Shown here one piece after another: positions 32,949 through 43,093 of a stretch of DNA of 64,000 bases. Source of the stretch: Haematococcus lacustris. Lineage: Eukaryota; Chlorophyta; Chlorophyceae; Chlamydomonadales; Haematococcaceae. Position numbers and translations under genes: made by a program. Where the stretch lies: the NCBI GenBank assembly GCA_030144725.1, contig JASKMD010000014.1, forward strand, positions 2,231,646 through 2,295,645, written 5' to 3'. Position 1 is the stretch's first letter; each line of letters starts with the position of its first letter. Under the pieces are notes generated by a model that searched no databases, was not told where the DNA came from, and saw nothing but the letters and a program-made list of their open reading frames with translations.

Positions 32949-34456
32949 TACCCTTTTCGCATTGGCGAGGCTACCGGTCAACGGAATCTTCCGAACCTCT
33001 CGCGACTGCCTCGGTCCATTCACGTTCTGACCCCGCAGTAAATTGTTTCAGCTTTCTCTTGTATTCTTGGCAAGCCCGCAGCCCTGGAGAGCGTGGTTTT
33101 TTCATAGTTTGAACGGTGTGAAGGGGCTTATTGGGGTGTAATGCATTCTTTGGTGAACGCACTTTTCCAAAATAACCCATTTCTCCTGGGTCCACCCGCA
33201 GCCAGGTCGGGGCCACGCGGAGCCCGGTCACGCACAGCAACCAGGCAGGTGCGGGTTGCAGGTGTAGTCGTTTTTGGCTGCGTTAGCTAGTGCGTTGACC
33301 GATGTGGGAAGTGGGTTGACATCGTGCAAGTGGGTTGACATCGACACGCTTGTCTCTCTGAGGCACATGAAGGACGCCGAACTGCCCTGCGAAACTCCTT
33401 GTCAGGCCAGTGCGGCTCCATGACGTGCTCGTAAAAGCATCCCATCCTGAGACGAGTGTACCATCGCGCCTGCGAACATTTCACGAACATGTCGCGTGTT
33501 GTTGGGTGGCTCTTGAGTGCGGATGTAGGTCAGCAAGCTGATGTTCATAACCACACTGACACACTCATCACATGGAGGCTCAACACCCAGGGGTGGAGGC
33601 TGCTCAAATCACCAAGCTATTGGCATCAGCATGGGCATGTGGGGGGGGAGCTATCCAGGGTGTGTACAACATGTATGCTGCCATTGCCAACAAGCTGGAG
33701 GGCAGAGAGTGAGCGACATGCCATCAGTCTGTGGATCAGCTGTTGATTGTGACTGGGCTGTTTGCATGGTTTACATGGATTGGTTGACAACGATACGTGG
33801 AAGGAGCTTTATGGAAGGGGACAAGTCTAGTTTAACTGCAGAAACGCGTTGGAGAAGACGCTTGTTCATGTTGCTTACATATGTTAGAAAAGGAAACACA
33901 TGTAAGGGGCTGTCTATGCACTGCCCTGCAACCATACTGCTGCCACTCCCTAGCCCCTAGCACCACAGCTGCTCCTGCCCAACACTACAGCTGCTCCTGC
34001 CTGGCACCACAGCGGCTCCTCTCTTTCGCACAGCTGCTCTGTAGCACAGCTGCTCTGTAGCACAGCTGCTAATCTCTACAGCACAGCTGCTCCTTTTTGT
34101 AGCTCCGTGCCAAGTAGTCAAGTAGTCCGCTGCTGCACCTTAGCTTTTCGTCGACCTCACCGGCCGCTTGGCCCACGCCTCTAGCCCGCAGCGTGCGGTT
34201 CCCGTGGCTTTCTGCTTTCACTCTCCTCACCGCACTTTTCCCGCGGTTAGCTCCTCGTCATCGCTATCATAGCATACCATAGCATCCCAGCCAACCGCAA
34301 AACCCAGCACCATTTGGCGTGGCTGAGGCCAACCAGCAATCAACGGGACGAACGGTACGAGCGGGACGTGCGGGAACGACTGTGGCACCAATCGACCGGG
34401 AGGAATCTTATTTGATTCAAATAAATACATTTCGCCGCGCCAGTGCGAAAAGGGTA
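32949..34456. mobile_element. Candidate non-autonomous TIR DNA transposon
   Basis: The 22-base end TACCCTTTTCGCATTGGCGA-GG at 32949-32970 is matched, inverted, by 34435-34456 with two mismatches. TA at both outer ends could be the target duplication, leaving CCCTTTTCGCA... as the TIR; a CTG triplet also flanks both sides. The 1.5-kb interior has no transposase that I recognise. Bases 33955-34095 inside it are a run of GCACAGCTGCTCTGTA-like tandem repeats. The superfamily is unknown. Confidence 0.6.
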
Positions 34457-35699
34457 CTGGTCTATATCATATAATATGATACAGCCCCGGACGCTCCTTA
34501 GTCATGCATGTACACGCAGCTGGGTAATCACAGCATCCCAACCATCCCGCTGCATAATAGGAACCTCTACCACATGCCCCCACCAGGCCACGACCATGCT
34601 ACGGAGCCCTGCTGCTAACAGCGCAAGTGGGGATGTCAACCCGTTCTTTCAGTCTAGTGTTCCACAAGCATTATCGTCTCTACTCTACTCTGAGGTTGGC
34701 ATGGGAGAGTGCGGACAATTCTCCAGCATGAGATACAGCATGAGACACGCAATTAGAATCTCCTGGCTGGCTGGTAGGTAGTATGCAACCCCTACGTTGT
34801 TCCTGCCAAGCCTGCCCCTACAGTGCTACTGTTGGCACCCATCGCTAGATTGACCACGGCTACGCGCAGAGTGTGATAGATAGCTTGTGAAGTGCGGGTC
34901 AGCTCTAGACCTCTGCGGCTATGTCCCCCTCTCCCCTCAGGCTTGCCCTTGCTTTAGGGAAGGGAAGTGCACATCTGCAACTTCTTCTTGTACTCTAACA
35001 ACTCCTCCCTCTTGTATGCTGGCAAGGCAGGCGGGTCCACCTTCAAATCAGCTGGAGAAGGTTGCCCTACCGCCCACCTGTAGCAATGCCCAACAGAGAG
35101 GAGCAAATACTTTTGGTTGTGACACTGTGTTATAGGGCACCTCCGCCGTGATGCTCCTTAATGGAAATGTGCATACTATGCTACCAAGGCATGTGCGCCG
35201 TGTGTGTGCTGTGTGAATCAATGTGGCACTCTATGTGGTACTCTGATTGCTACAGTCAAGGTTCCCTGCTGCTGGAATTGTGACATTGAGGTTAACAACA
35301 CATCATGAAGGCATATTGTACATTGAAGGCTGCACACTTCAGTTTTGTGCGGGGTCCATGTTGTGACATCCTCTCAACAATGACCGGGCACCATCACCAA
35401 GGCAGCGCCACGCATGTTAACACTTGAGCCAGCTGTGGTCAGGGCCTCTCACGGCAACGACCAGAGGTTGGCCAGTCAGTGCTATGGGAAAGATGCACAT
35501 CCATGCCATCCACGAGCACATCAGGCACAGGTCAAGCGCAGTGGCCAGAGGGGCTGCTGTCAGCTCCCGTTTCCTTGGCTGTTGCTGTAGGCCTAAGGAG
35601 CTGCCCAAGGCTGGTCAACCTTACTGAGGACCTTTACCAAGGCAGCCACGTACAAAGCTCTGCCCCTTACCGTCCACCTCAATGCCCAATGTTTCCACA
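34457..35699. other. Unassigned, no gene seen
   Basis: Lower-GC, non-repetitive sequence. Open frames on both strands lack recognisable motifs. It may include 3' exons or UTR of the GT49 gene to its right. Confidence 0.35.
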
Positions 35700-37469
35700 T
35701 ATCACACTCTGGCCCGCCTGATGACAGTGTGATGCATAGAGTTCACAGAGTTCAGACTTCTGTTCCCAGCTTCTGTGGCCCTCAAGACTTGAAGAAGGTT
35801 GATCAGGTTCACAAAGGCATAGGAAGCAGCTCGGGAGGCTTCAGCAGGGGTGAGAGCAACGAGTGTGTGGGGTGGGGCACGTCCTGGGCTACAATGGACA
35901 GGAGGTCTTACCTGCTGCTGAAGGGTTTCCACCAAGGCAGCATCCGCAGTAGCCACATGCTGCTTGGCAAAAGCACTGGCTTGTAGTTAGGCAGGGGGCT
36001 CTGCTCCATGCACACATGTCCCAGCTCCCACATGTGGAGGTACAGCTGTTGTGCCTGCAGCTCCAGCTGGCTGGCCTGACCGCCCTGCTGCTGACAGATC
36101 ATCACTTCCTGCGATTGTGTTACTGCTCAACCAGATGTGGCTGCCAGGCCGTGCTGCCGCCCAGCTAGCCGCTGTCCTTTGAGGCGGACTGAGCTGCTGG
36201 AGGCGCTCATCTGCCAGGGCTGCTGTGCCTGCGCAGTGGCCAGGCTGGTGGGAGTAAGCAGGGTGCGGCGTGAGCTGCTGGCTGTTTTTCACGATTGTGT
36301 GGCAGCTGCAGACCAGGACTGCTGTGCTGGCTGGCGGCCTGCGCAGCGGCTTGCAGCAGCGCCTCGCGATGTGCGCGTGCCTCCTCCATGCTCATGCCCT
36401 GTGCGCTGGAGCCCTGGACAAAGCTGTTGAACTGGCCACCCTGGCCGAACAGGCGGGCAGCAATGGTGGTCTGGTGTGGCAGGTGGATGAGCCACGCATC
36501 GGCCAGCACCATCAGGCGGATGCCCACATTTCCAGCAGCGTATGCCACCTGCACACCAGCATCATCAGCTAAGCCATGCTGCCGTGCTCTGCTGTGCTGT
36601 GCTCTGCTCAGTTATGCCAGCCATTGTGCACTGACAGGAGCGCTCCTGCCCACGCTACCCAGCCTGTAGCTTAGCTGGGTGAAGCTGGCCACCCACTGCC
36701 AGCCGTGCATCGCACTGCACCTGCATTTGCTTGTTGAAGCCAAAGCCCTTGAAGCGCACGTCATACCAAGGCAGCAGCGCACCGTGACCGATGTACCACG
36801 GCTCGCTGATTGGGGCATAGGGCGCCTGGGGGCGAACAACGTCAATGCTGCAAAGTGGGGAGATGATGCATGATGCTGGACACCAGCCATCAGCTTGCCC
36901 TAGCCCATCCAACCCATCCATCACACCCATCCAACGACATAATATTGACCCAGTCACAGCCTAAACTACTAAACCTCATGTGTCCAAGGTACCCTGTGAC
37001 CCCAATCATGTCAGGTGCGGGAGCTATGGCAGTGAGTGATGTCACACCCATTGTAGGGAACACTCCAGCTCCTGGGCTCCAGGAGACAGCAAGGCCCAGC
37101 AGCAGCGTGCATATTTGATCAGTCATGTCCAATCAGTACGACTGGATCCAGCTGCAGGGTGACAGGCAATAGGCCGCCAGGCGCAGGCTGCCCCGCAAGT
37201 GGGTGGACGCAGAACAGCATGATTTTGGCGCAGCTAAGCGTGGCAGCAGGAGCATTGCACAACAGCAGCAGTAGCTGAGGACCATGAGGGGAGCCTGGTT
37301 CCGGTCCGTACCTCATAAGATGTGAACTTCTTGGCTCCTAGCCAGCGCCGAAAGTCCACGTTGTAGTCTGAGGGGCAATGCATGCCACAAGTTGACTCAG
37401 ACTTGTGTTCTTGTCCATTGCACAAGATGGCGTCATTGTAACCAAAGCTAAGGATGGTCACTCCATTCA
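35700..37469 (-). CDS. GT49 (LARGE/B4GAT-like) glycosyltransferase, borders uncertain
   Basis: Probable type II Golgi glycosyltransferase of family 49. Supported exons run right to left: 37312-37469 (ending NVDFRRWLGAKKFTSYE before a GTACGG donor), 36721-36847 (APYAPISEPWYIGHG and FKGFGFNKQMQ), and one from 36548 downward (VAYAAGNVGIRLMVLADAWLIHLPH). EPWY, then F-x-GFGFNK, then a hydrophobic strand ending IHLPH is the diagnostic order of the Glyco_transf_49 C-terminal half. The junction between the last two exons is phase 0 with GT-AG borders. The junction before them does not fit in phase, so a small exon is probably missing. A further Gln-rich stretch (QQQGGQASQLELQAQQLYLHM, near 36070) may be a 3' exon. 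The N-terminal anchor and start were not found, nor was the sugar donor indicated. Confidence 0.72.
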
Positions 37470-38259
37470 CTACAATGGAAGTGAGGTGAGCACTGCCACT
37501 GCAGTTTGCAGCAGACAGGCCAACATGCATCCACTCAACTGAACCCCATTGCATCTGCCATTATTGCAATCTTACTTGCTTATCCTCCATGCTTGTCAAG
37601 TACTAGGGCAGTGGGCCCGTCCCACATCGGAGGGGCAGCAGGCAACATATGTATGGGCGGCCTCCGGCCGCACCACATTTCTTTAACAATCAAGGTCAAG
37701 CATGCCCGCATGCAGCCAAACAAAACTATGCACGTCCAAGTCCACTTGCGTGTGTGTGTTGTTGATGTTCGCATGCTTGCTTGATGTCCGCTTTGCATCC
37801 CTTGGCATCTGAAAATGTGTGTGAGCATGATATCCAGTTATCACTTCTGCAGTGTGCGGTGTGTGTGGGTGCAGCAATAGTGTGTGGCAAGACCAATTGC
37901 AATGGCAGCTGCAGTCATAGTGGCAGCAGCAGTGATGCTAGCTCAGTGCTAGGTCAATGCAAGTTGGCATGGCCAGTCACCAGTCCTCATCGACGTCAGG
38001 GTACACTACGGAAGCACGGAGAGGCAGCACAGACACCACATGCGAATGATGCCACCCACCTGATGAAACCCGTCAAGTAAGCCTACACGACCTGGTTCCT
38101 TACGGTAGCCTGCTGCTTCAGTTCTTCCTTACGATTCTTCCCTTGTGGCGATACAGGAGCCTTAGGACCCACTTTGTCACCAAACGCCCTTTTGGGAGCT
38201 TTCCCTGCCTGGGTTCAACCGTGCACTCCTTGCGCTTCGTTGCCTTTTGTAGTAAACGG
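37470..38259. other. Upstream of GT49; unassigned
   Basis: No recognisable gene. It may hold the first exon and promoter of the GT49 gene. Confidence 0.35.
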
Positions 38260-38575
38260 TCGTTTTGCGGTTGCCCCTGCTGCCGCTGCTGCTGCTGCCG
38301 GTGCTGCCGCTACTACCGCTGCTGCTGCTGATTCCGCCCCTACTACTGCTGCCCCTGCTGCTGATGATGATGATGCCGCTGCTGCTGCCACTGCTGCTGC
38401 TGCCGCCACTGCCGCCGCTGCTGCTGCCACCACTCCTGCCGCTGCCGCTGCTGCTGCTTCCCCTGCCCCTGCTGCCCCTGCTCTGCTGCCCCTGCTACTG
38501 CTGCCCCAGCAGCTGCTGCCCCTGCTGCTGCTACCGCTGCTGCTGCTGCCCCTGCTGCTAGCCTGGCTGATTTTC
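38260..38575 (+). repeat. CTG/GCC triplet-repeat tract
   Basis: About 315 bases of imperfect GCTGCTGCC, GCTGCTACC and CCTGCTGCT triplets that read as poly-Ala, poly-Leu or poly-Cys in the three plus frames. An ORF starting at 38174 runs through it, but its non-repeat N-terminus has no recognisable domain, so I do not call a gene. Confidence 0.8.
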
Positions 38576-39079
38576 GGGGCTAGACACCTGCCACCAGGTG
38601 CATTGGGGACGTGAGGCTCCCTCGCGCTGAAGCAGAGGCTGAACATAGGCAGTGGCACTTTACCGCATAGGCAGTGCGCAAGCTTGACGTGCACGCCACG
38701 CACGCCACGGCCAAGCGCCGCATCCGTGAGGTGCAGCCCAGTCCTGGCCCTGGACTGCGGCTGTCAGTTCAAAATGATTGACCAATCTGTGTCATGTTCA
38801 TCTAGGGCCGGGGCTGTACTCCGCAGGGGTTGGGGGTCTTTGTTTGACTGGGCTGTCGGTTGACGGGCTGGCCAGGCCATTCAAAACGAAACACCGCTGA
38901 TTGGACGCGCTGGCGTGTACATTACCATATCTACTACTCATCTATATTTTGAAGGCCTCCATATTTCAGAACTACCTTCGATCTTCCCGCACAGTGAGTC
39001 GCGCTCGATTTCCTCGATGTACTGTGCGGTGCTAAAGTTAGGAGAGGTTGCACGGAGAATCGCAGGGCATTCCGTGACA
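38576..39079. other. Unassigned, no gene seen
   Basis: Non-repetitive sequence grading into the AT-rich island. Nothing recognised. Confidence 0.35.
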
Positions 39080-39520
39080 TTGCCCCCTTATTTTCTTGTA
39101 TATATATTATTCGTATATAATAAGAATAAATAATATACGATAAACTATATATGTATATAATAAGATACTGCTATATATAGTTAGAAGATACAATACAATT
39201 AGATGTGAATAGTATGTCAAATTATAAAATAATACAATATTATAATCACAAATATATGATTAAATTATTGTATGTTATTATTATTATATATATACATTTA
39301 TTATTATATGTATATCTATATATATATATATATATATATATTATTCGCATATATGTTACATGTAATTTCGTGTATTTTGTATATATAATTATCGTGTACC
39401 GTACTCTCTCTTTCGATTCGCGTCCGCGAATTGTTTTTTTTGCCTCGCGAAGTCGCGAACGAGTAAACAATGTGTTTTTTTACAAAATCGCGAAGTGGTC
39501 AAACAATTATTTGACCTGCG
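39080..39520. other. AT-rich island
   Basis: Several hundred bases dominated by TATATA, ATTATT and AATAAT words, including a (TA)n run near 39316-39340, in an otherwise GC-rich window. Near 39410-39500 short words TCGCGAA/TTCGCGA recur (TCGATTCGCG, CTCGCGAAGTCGCGAACG, AATCGCGAAG). No tRNA, rRNA or protein motif was recognised. Confidence 0.85.
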
Positions 39521-41361
39521 TAAATGATGCTGCGATGGACCGCTTTGTGGTCCGTGGCATCGCCTGTTGACGACGCAGCCGAAAATGTGCTACGCCAGGC
39601 TGACCAACACGATGAAATGCACTATCAGAGGGCTCTAGATCGTGATGCTCCCTCAAAGAGCAATTGATTAGTGGCAATGTCTAAAGCCTATCAGCCTGGT
39701 ATGGGTTGTTGCAGCCCACCAGCACATCAAAGGCATGAGTGACCTCGTCCTTGCATGGCGGCTGCAAGAATGCTAGCGCTTTGCGTGGTTGTGATGAAAG
39801 CTACCAGCGAGTCGCTATGACCCAGCAATAAGACTAGCAGCGAGCAAGGACCTTAAATGACCCCAACAACCCTAGCAGCGAGGGGTGGGTAGTTGGCAGG
39901 TTTTCAGCCGGGGTGGCTGGCTGCACAAAGTCAGATTTTGGGGTGTTTGGTCAGGCTGGGGCAGCAGCCGGGGTGGCTGGCCAAGCTGGGGCAGCAGCTC
40001 GGGAGGCTAACCGCACAAAGTCAGCTACTGGGGTGCTTGCCTTGGCCAAGGCTGCGGCATGGGGTGACTGCTTGGGCAACTTTGAGTGTTTAGAGGAGGA
40101 TGGAGACTTACTTCAGCACTGCGAGCAGCCACAAGAGCACCATGACTTCATGGGGGAGGGTCAGTGCCCTATCTAGTTCAAACGGTGAATTGTTGCATCG
40201 TGACAGTGCCCTTGCACAGTGGCTTTGACTTGGTGACCGGGTGGCTTGACTTGATGACCTGAGCAAGAACAATGTGAACCATGGAGGATTGACATGGTAT
40301 GCAAGGGATGGCTGTCCAAAATATTTACAAGCACACCCACATCCTCGGAACTGTGTTTTGCTGCAAACTTTGCATCGGGGAAAAGTAAACAATGTTTCTT
40401 TGGGGTCGGGAAAGAGTATTTAATTTTAATTTTCGGGGCCTCGCGAATCGAAATACGTATTACCAATCACTGCTGCCAATGTGCACCGCCAACCTAAAAG
40501 TCGCCGTGGCTGGACCGGGGCCCGGGTTTGCAGCAACTCTGCATGGTCGCAGTCGGATCCACATTGTGTCAGCCTCACGCGCTCATTTTTGCGGCTACGC
40601 AGTGAAGCCAATGCCAAGTAGGACGGCCGACGGCATTGGCATGTTCGGCACAAGTTCACGACTCGAGAACGGGGCTGTCTGGAGCTCCACGCAAGACTTC
40701 AGGCCTTCTACCTATGACCAAAACAAGCTTGGCATCGAGGGGTCAATTCTGGCGGGCGCAAGGAATAATCAAGGGACAGGCCTCACTAGACCCCCGTCCA
40801 CTACATGGACCGTCTCAGGCAAAACCAGCCCAACGCCTCCCCCACCTCTCAAGCCACTGGACTTCCAAAGCCTTGGTGCCTAGGACATACAGCCCACGTA
40901 GCTGCCGCCGGAGGAGATGCGCCTCCTCAAATGGCGGTGCCCGCAAACTCGTGCTGCAACATGTTCTTGAGGAGCAGCTAAGGCCTCATAGCCCTCATAG
41001 CGAATGGTCACCGCGATGTGTGCATGCCCAGCAACGCCTCAAATATGAATATGACCATTATGCTTCGGCCCTAATCGCGGTCGCACTTTTTGGCCGCCCG
41101 CCTCACTGACTGGAGCTTTCGGGCTTGTGAGCGCGCATCGCTATTGCGTAGTAACTCATTTGCCCTTCGCGCTGCTACAGAGCGAGGAAGGACGCCATTT
41201 TCCGAGGCGGTTGGCCCAACCACTACCGGACTAGAAAATCACAAAATTGGAATTACTAGCCCGTTCGCGGATAGGCCCCTCAGGAAAATCATATTTCGGT
41301 CGCGCGATAATGGGAGCACGAACGCTCTAATGAGGTGACACGGGGCATATGGATCATGCAT
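39521..41361. other. Unassigned; internal duplication at 39898-40050
   Basis: No gene recognised. Bases 39898-40050 contain repeated phrases GCAGC(C/T)(C/G)GGGTGGCTGGC and CACAAAGTCAG two to three times. Bases 40150-41340 are ordinary sequence without recognisable domains. Confidence 0.4.
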
Positions 41362-41397
41362 CTGGGCTGGGCTGGGCTGGGCTGGGCTGGGCTGGGC
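41362..41397 (+). repeat. (CTGGG)n microsatellite
   Basis: Seven CTGGG units directly upstream of the hAT-derivative insertion site. Confidence 0.9.
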
Positions 41398-41409
41398 CGA
41401 GACTTTAGC

Positions 41410-42741
41410 TCAGGCGTTCCCAACATGGGGTTGGTAATCTTCATGCAACTGCGGCCCATCTACTCCATCATTTGATGTAACGTTTGCTGCGTCAGCTGCA
41501 ATGCGATATTGCGCGTTCAATATTCGACTGGAATTGCCATCGGAGTCATTCGATGCGGGCAGCCACATGTGACCCCGGATGTGTCCCAATCAGAGACCGT
41601 GATTAGCTACACCGGTAAGCTACGTCCTTGGCTATCCGTTAGCGATGCACGACATGTCGGTGGCGCACACCACTGAAGTTCGGCAAACATGGCTGCGCGA
41701 GGTTCCTGATGGTGCAGGCCGCTTGGCGAGGATGTGGAGGAACCCGGGTTTGTGTGTGGCAGCGCTGTATCGCTGTAATGGTGGGCGGCACAGATTAGTC
41801 ACCCCCTCCAGCTATAATCCGCTTCATGTTTTGGACCATTGATCAACAGCCTGACCTCACACATACCATTTGTAGCATACTCATGAACGCGTCCATGGCA
41901 CTATGCAACTCAATCATTGGGTTTGTATGTGACAAGATATACCGCTTACACATGCTAATGGCCCATGCCCTTGCCTTTGGCGGGCATAATTATGGCCACA
42001 CAACTGTCGAGGAGGCAATGAAGATGACAGGAAAGCAGCTTCAGTCATACCTCCAGTTTCACAAGCAGGAGGTACACACGAGCTGGAGGGTACCCAAGCT
42101 ACTGAGCCACGTGTGCACCCACATCCGTGGGAAGCTTGCCGCAGCTGCGCCCCCTCAGCAGCAGCTGACACCTGCAGGCACCACCCCTGAGCTGGCTGAG
42201 CCTGCTGGTGCACCCCCTCAGCAGCAGCAACAGCTGGCAGCGGCAAGCACGTCCCGTAAGCGTGGGGCACCTGCAGCTAACAAGTCGAGGGCAGCAAAGC
42301 AAGGTGAGACAACACCACGTACTGCACCTAGCACCTTGTTTAAGCGTAGTAGAGCAGCCGGTAATGCACCAGCGCCAGCAGCAGCTCCAAAAGCTAATAG
42401 TGGTATCCAGTTGTTACGACTGCCGTCGTCGCGTCCACATGCCAACAGCAAAACATGTTCCGACTGCTGCTGTGTGTCGCAGGTGCCACTTGTAACAGCG
42501 TGGCGAAGCGTGCTAGTGCGGCGCGCCTCGCATGTGGCGAAATCGCATGAATTCAAATGTGTATCTTTGGACAGGCACTGAGCACCGCTGAGAGCGAGAT
42601 GGTTTTCGCTGCGTCTGCCATATCGTAGCTATGGCTCTCCTCTGTTCAAAGCACTGTTTACATATATTTTTGACTGCGTGGCTGCGGAGATACGGGCTTC
42701 GTATCACAGGGGGGTGGTTTTCAGGTAGTTGAGAACGCCTG
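41410..42741 (+). mobile_element. Internally deleted hAT derivative
   Basis: Same termini as the element at 6100-9188: CAGGCGTTCCCAAC at 41411 and GTTGAGAACGCCTG at 42728-42741. It is flanked by a perfect 8-bp duplication ACTTTAGC (41402-41409 and 42742-42749). It shares the left ~550 bases and the right ~510 bases (from about 42218) with the longer copy, lacks the transposase core, and has about 250 internal bases that the longer copy lacks. Confidence 0.93.
41826..42581 (+). CDS. 251-aa ORF of the hAT derivative
   Basis: Uninterrupted ATG-initiated frame covering most of the 1.33-kb element. The N-terminal ~120 residues are ordered-looking (MTGKQLQSYLQFHKQEVHTS). A Gln/Pro/Ala-rich linker with a basic SRKRG motif follows. 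The C-terminus has a Cys cluster CSDCCC and ends SHEFKCVSLDRH. The C-terminal half exists in the longer copy but is frameshifted there by a 14-base deletion near 8825. It has no RNase H-like catalytic motif, so it is not a transposase by itself; it may be the transposase tail or an accessory protein. Family unknown. Confidence 0.55.
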   Translation: MFWTIDQQPDLTHTICSILMNASMALCNSIIGFVCDKIYRLHMLMAHALAFGGHNYGHTTVEEAMKMTGKQLQSYLQFHKQEVHTSWRVPKLLSHVCTHIRGKLAAAAPPQQQLTPAGTTPELAEPAGAPPQQQQQLAAASTSRKRGAPAANKSRAAKQGETTPRTAPSTLFKRSRAAGNAPAPAAAPKANSGIQLLRLPSSRPHANSKTCSDCCCVSQVPLVTAWRSVLVRRASHVAKSHEFKCVSLDRH

Positions 42742-43093
42742 ACTTTAGCAGGTACGAAACTTTCCACGTAGCTGCAAAATACCTATTACCATTAAGCTGT
42801 GAAGCAATCCGGCTGCGAGCAAGAATTTGACATGGATCTCGAGCAAACAGTAACGGAAAAGAGGTGACCTTCAAAGTAAATCGGAACCTAAAACAGGCGA
42901 CCACATTCAAAACATCCTGCATGCTATGATTACCACTCTTGTTTTGTCTCGAGGCTGTTGCATGTGTCTGACGCATCACATCCATGATAACAACTAGGCC
43001 CTGTTGCCACGCGCAGAATGGCTCCGCCAATGGCCAAGGCCGCAGTCCACTGAGCACCATGGTCAATGCATGTAACCCTGAGGTTGCAGCTGT
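42742..43093. other. Intergenic, 3' side of the coiled-coil gene
   Basis: No gene recognised. It would contain the 3' untranslated region of the minus-strand gene to the right. Confidence 0.45.
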
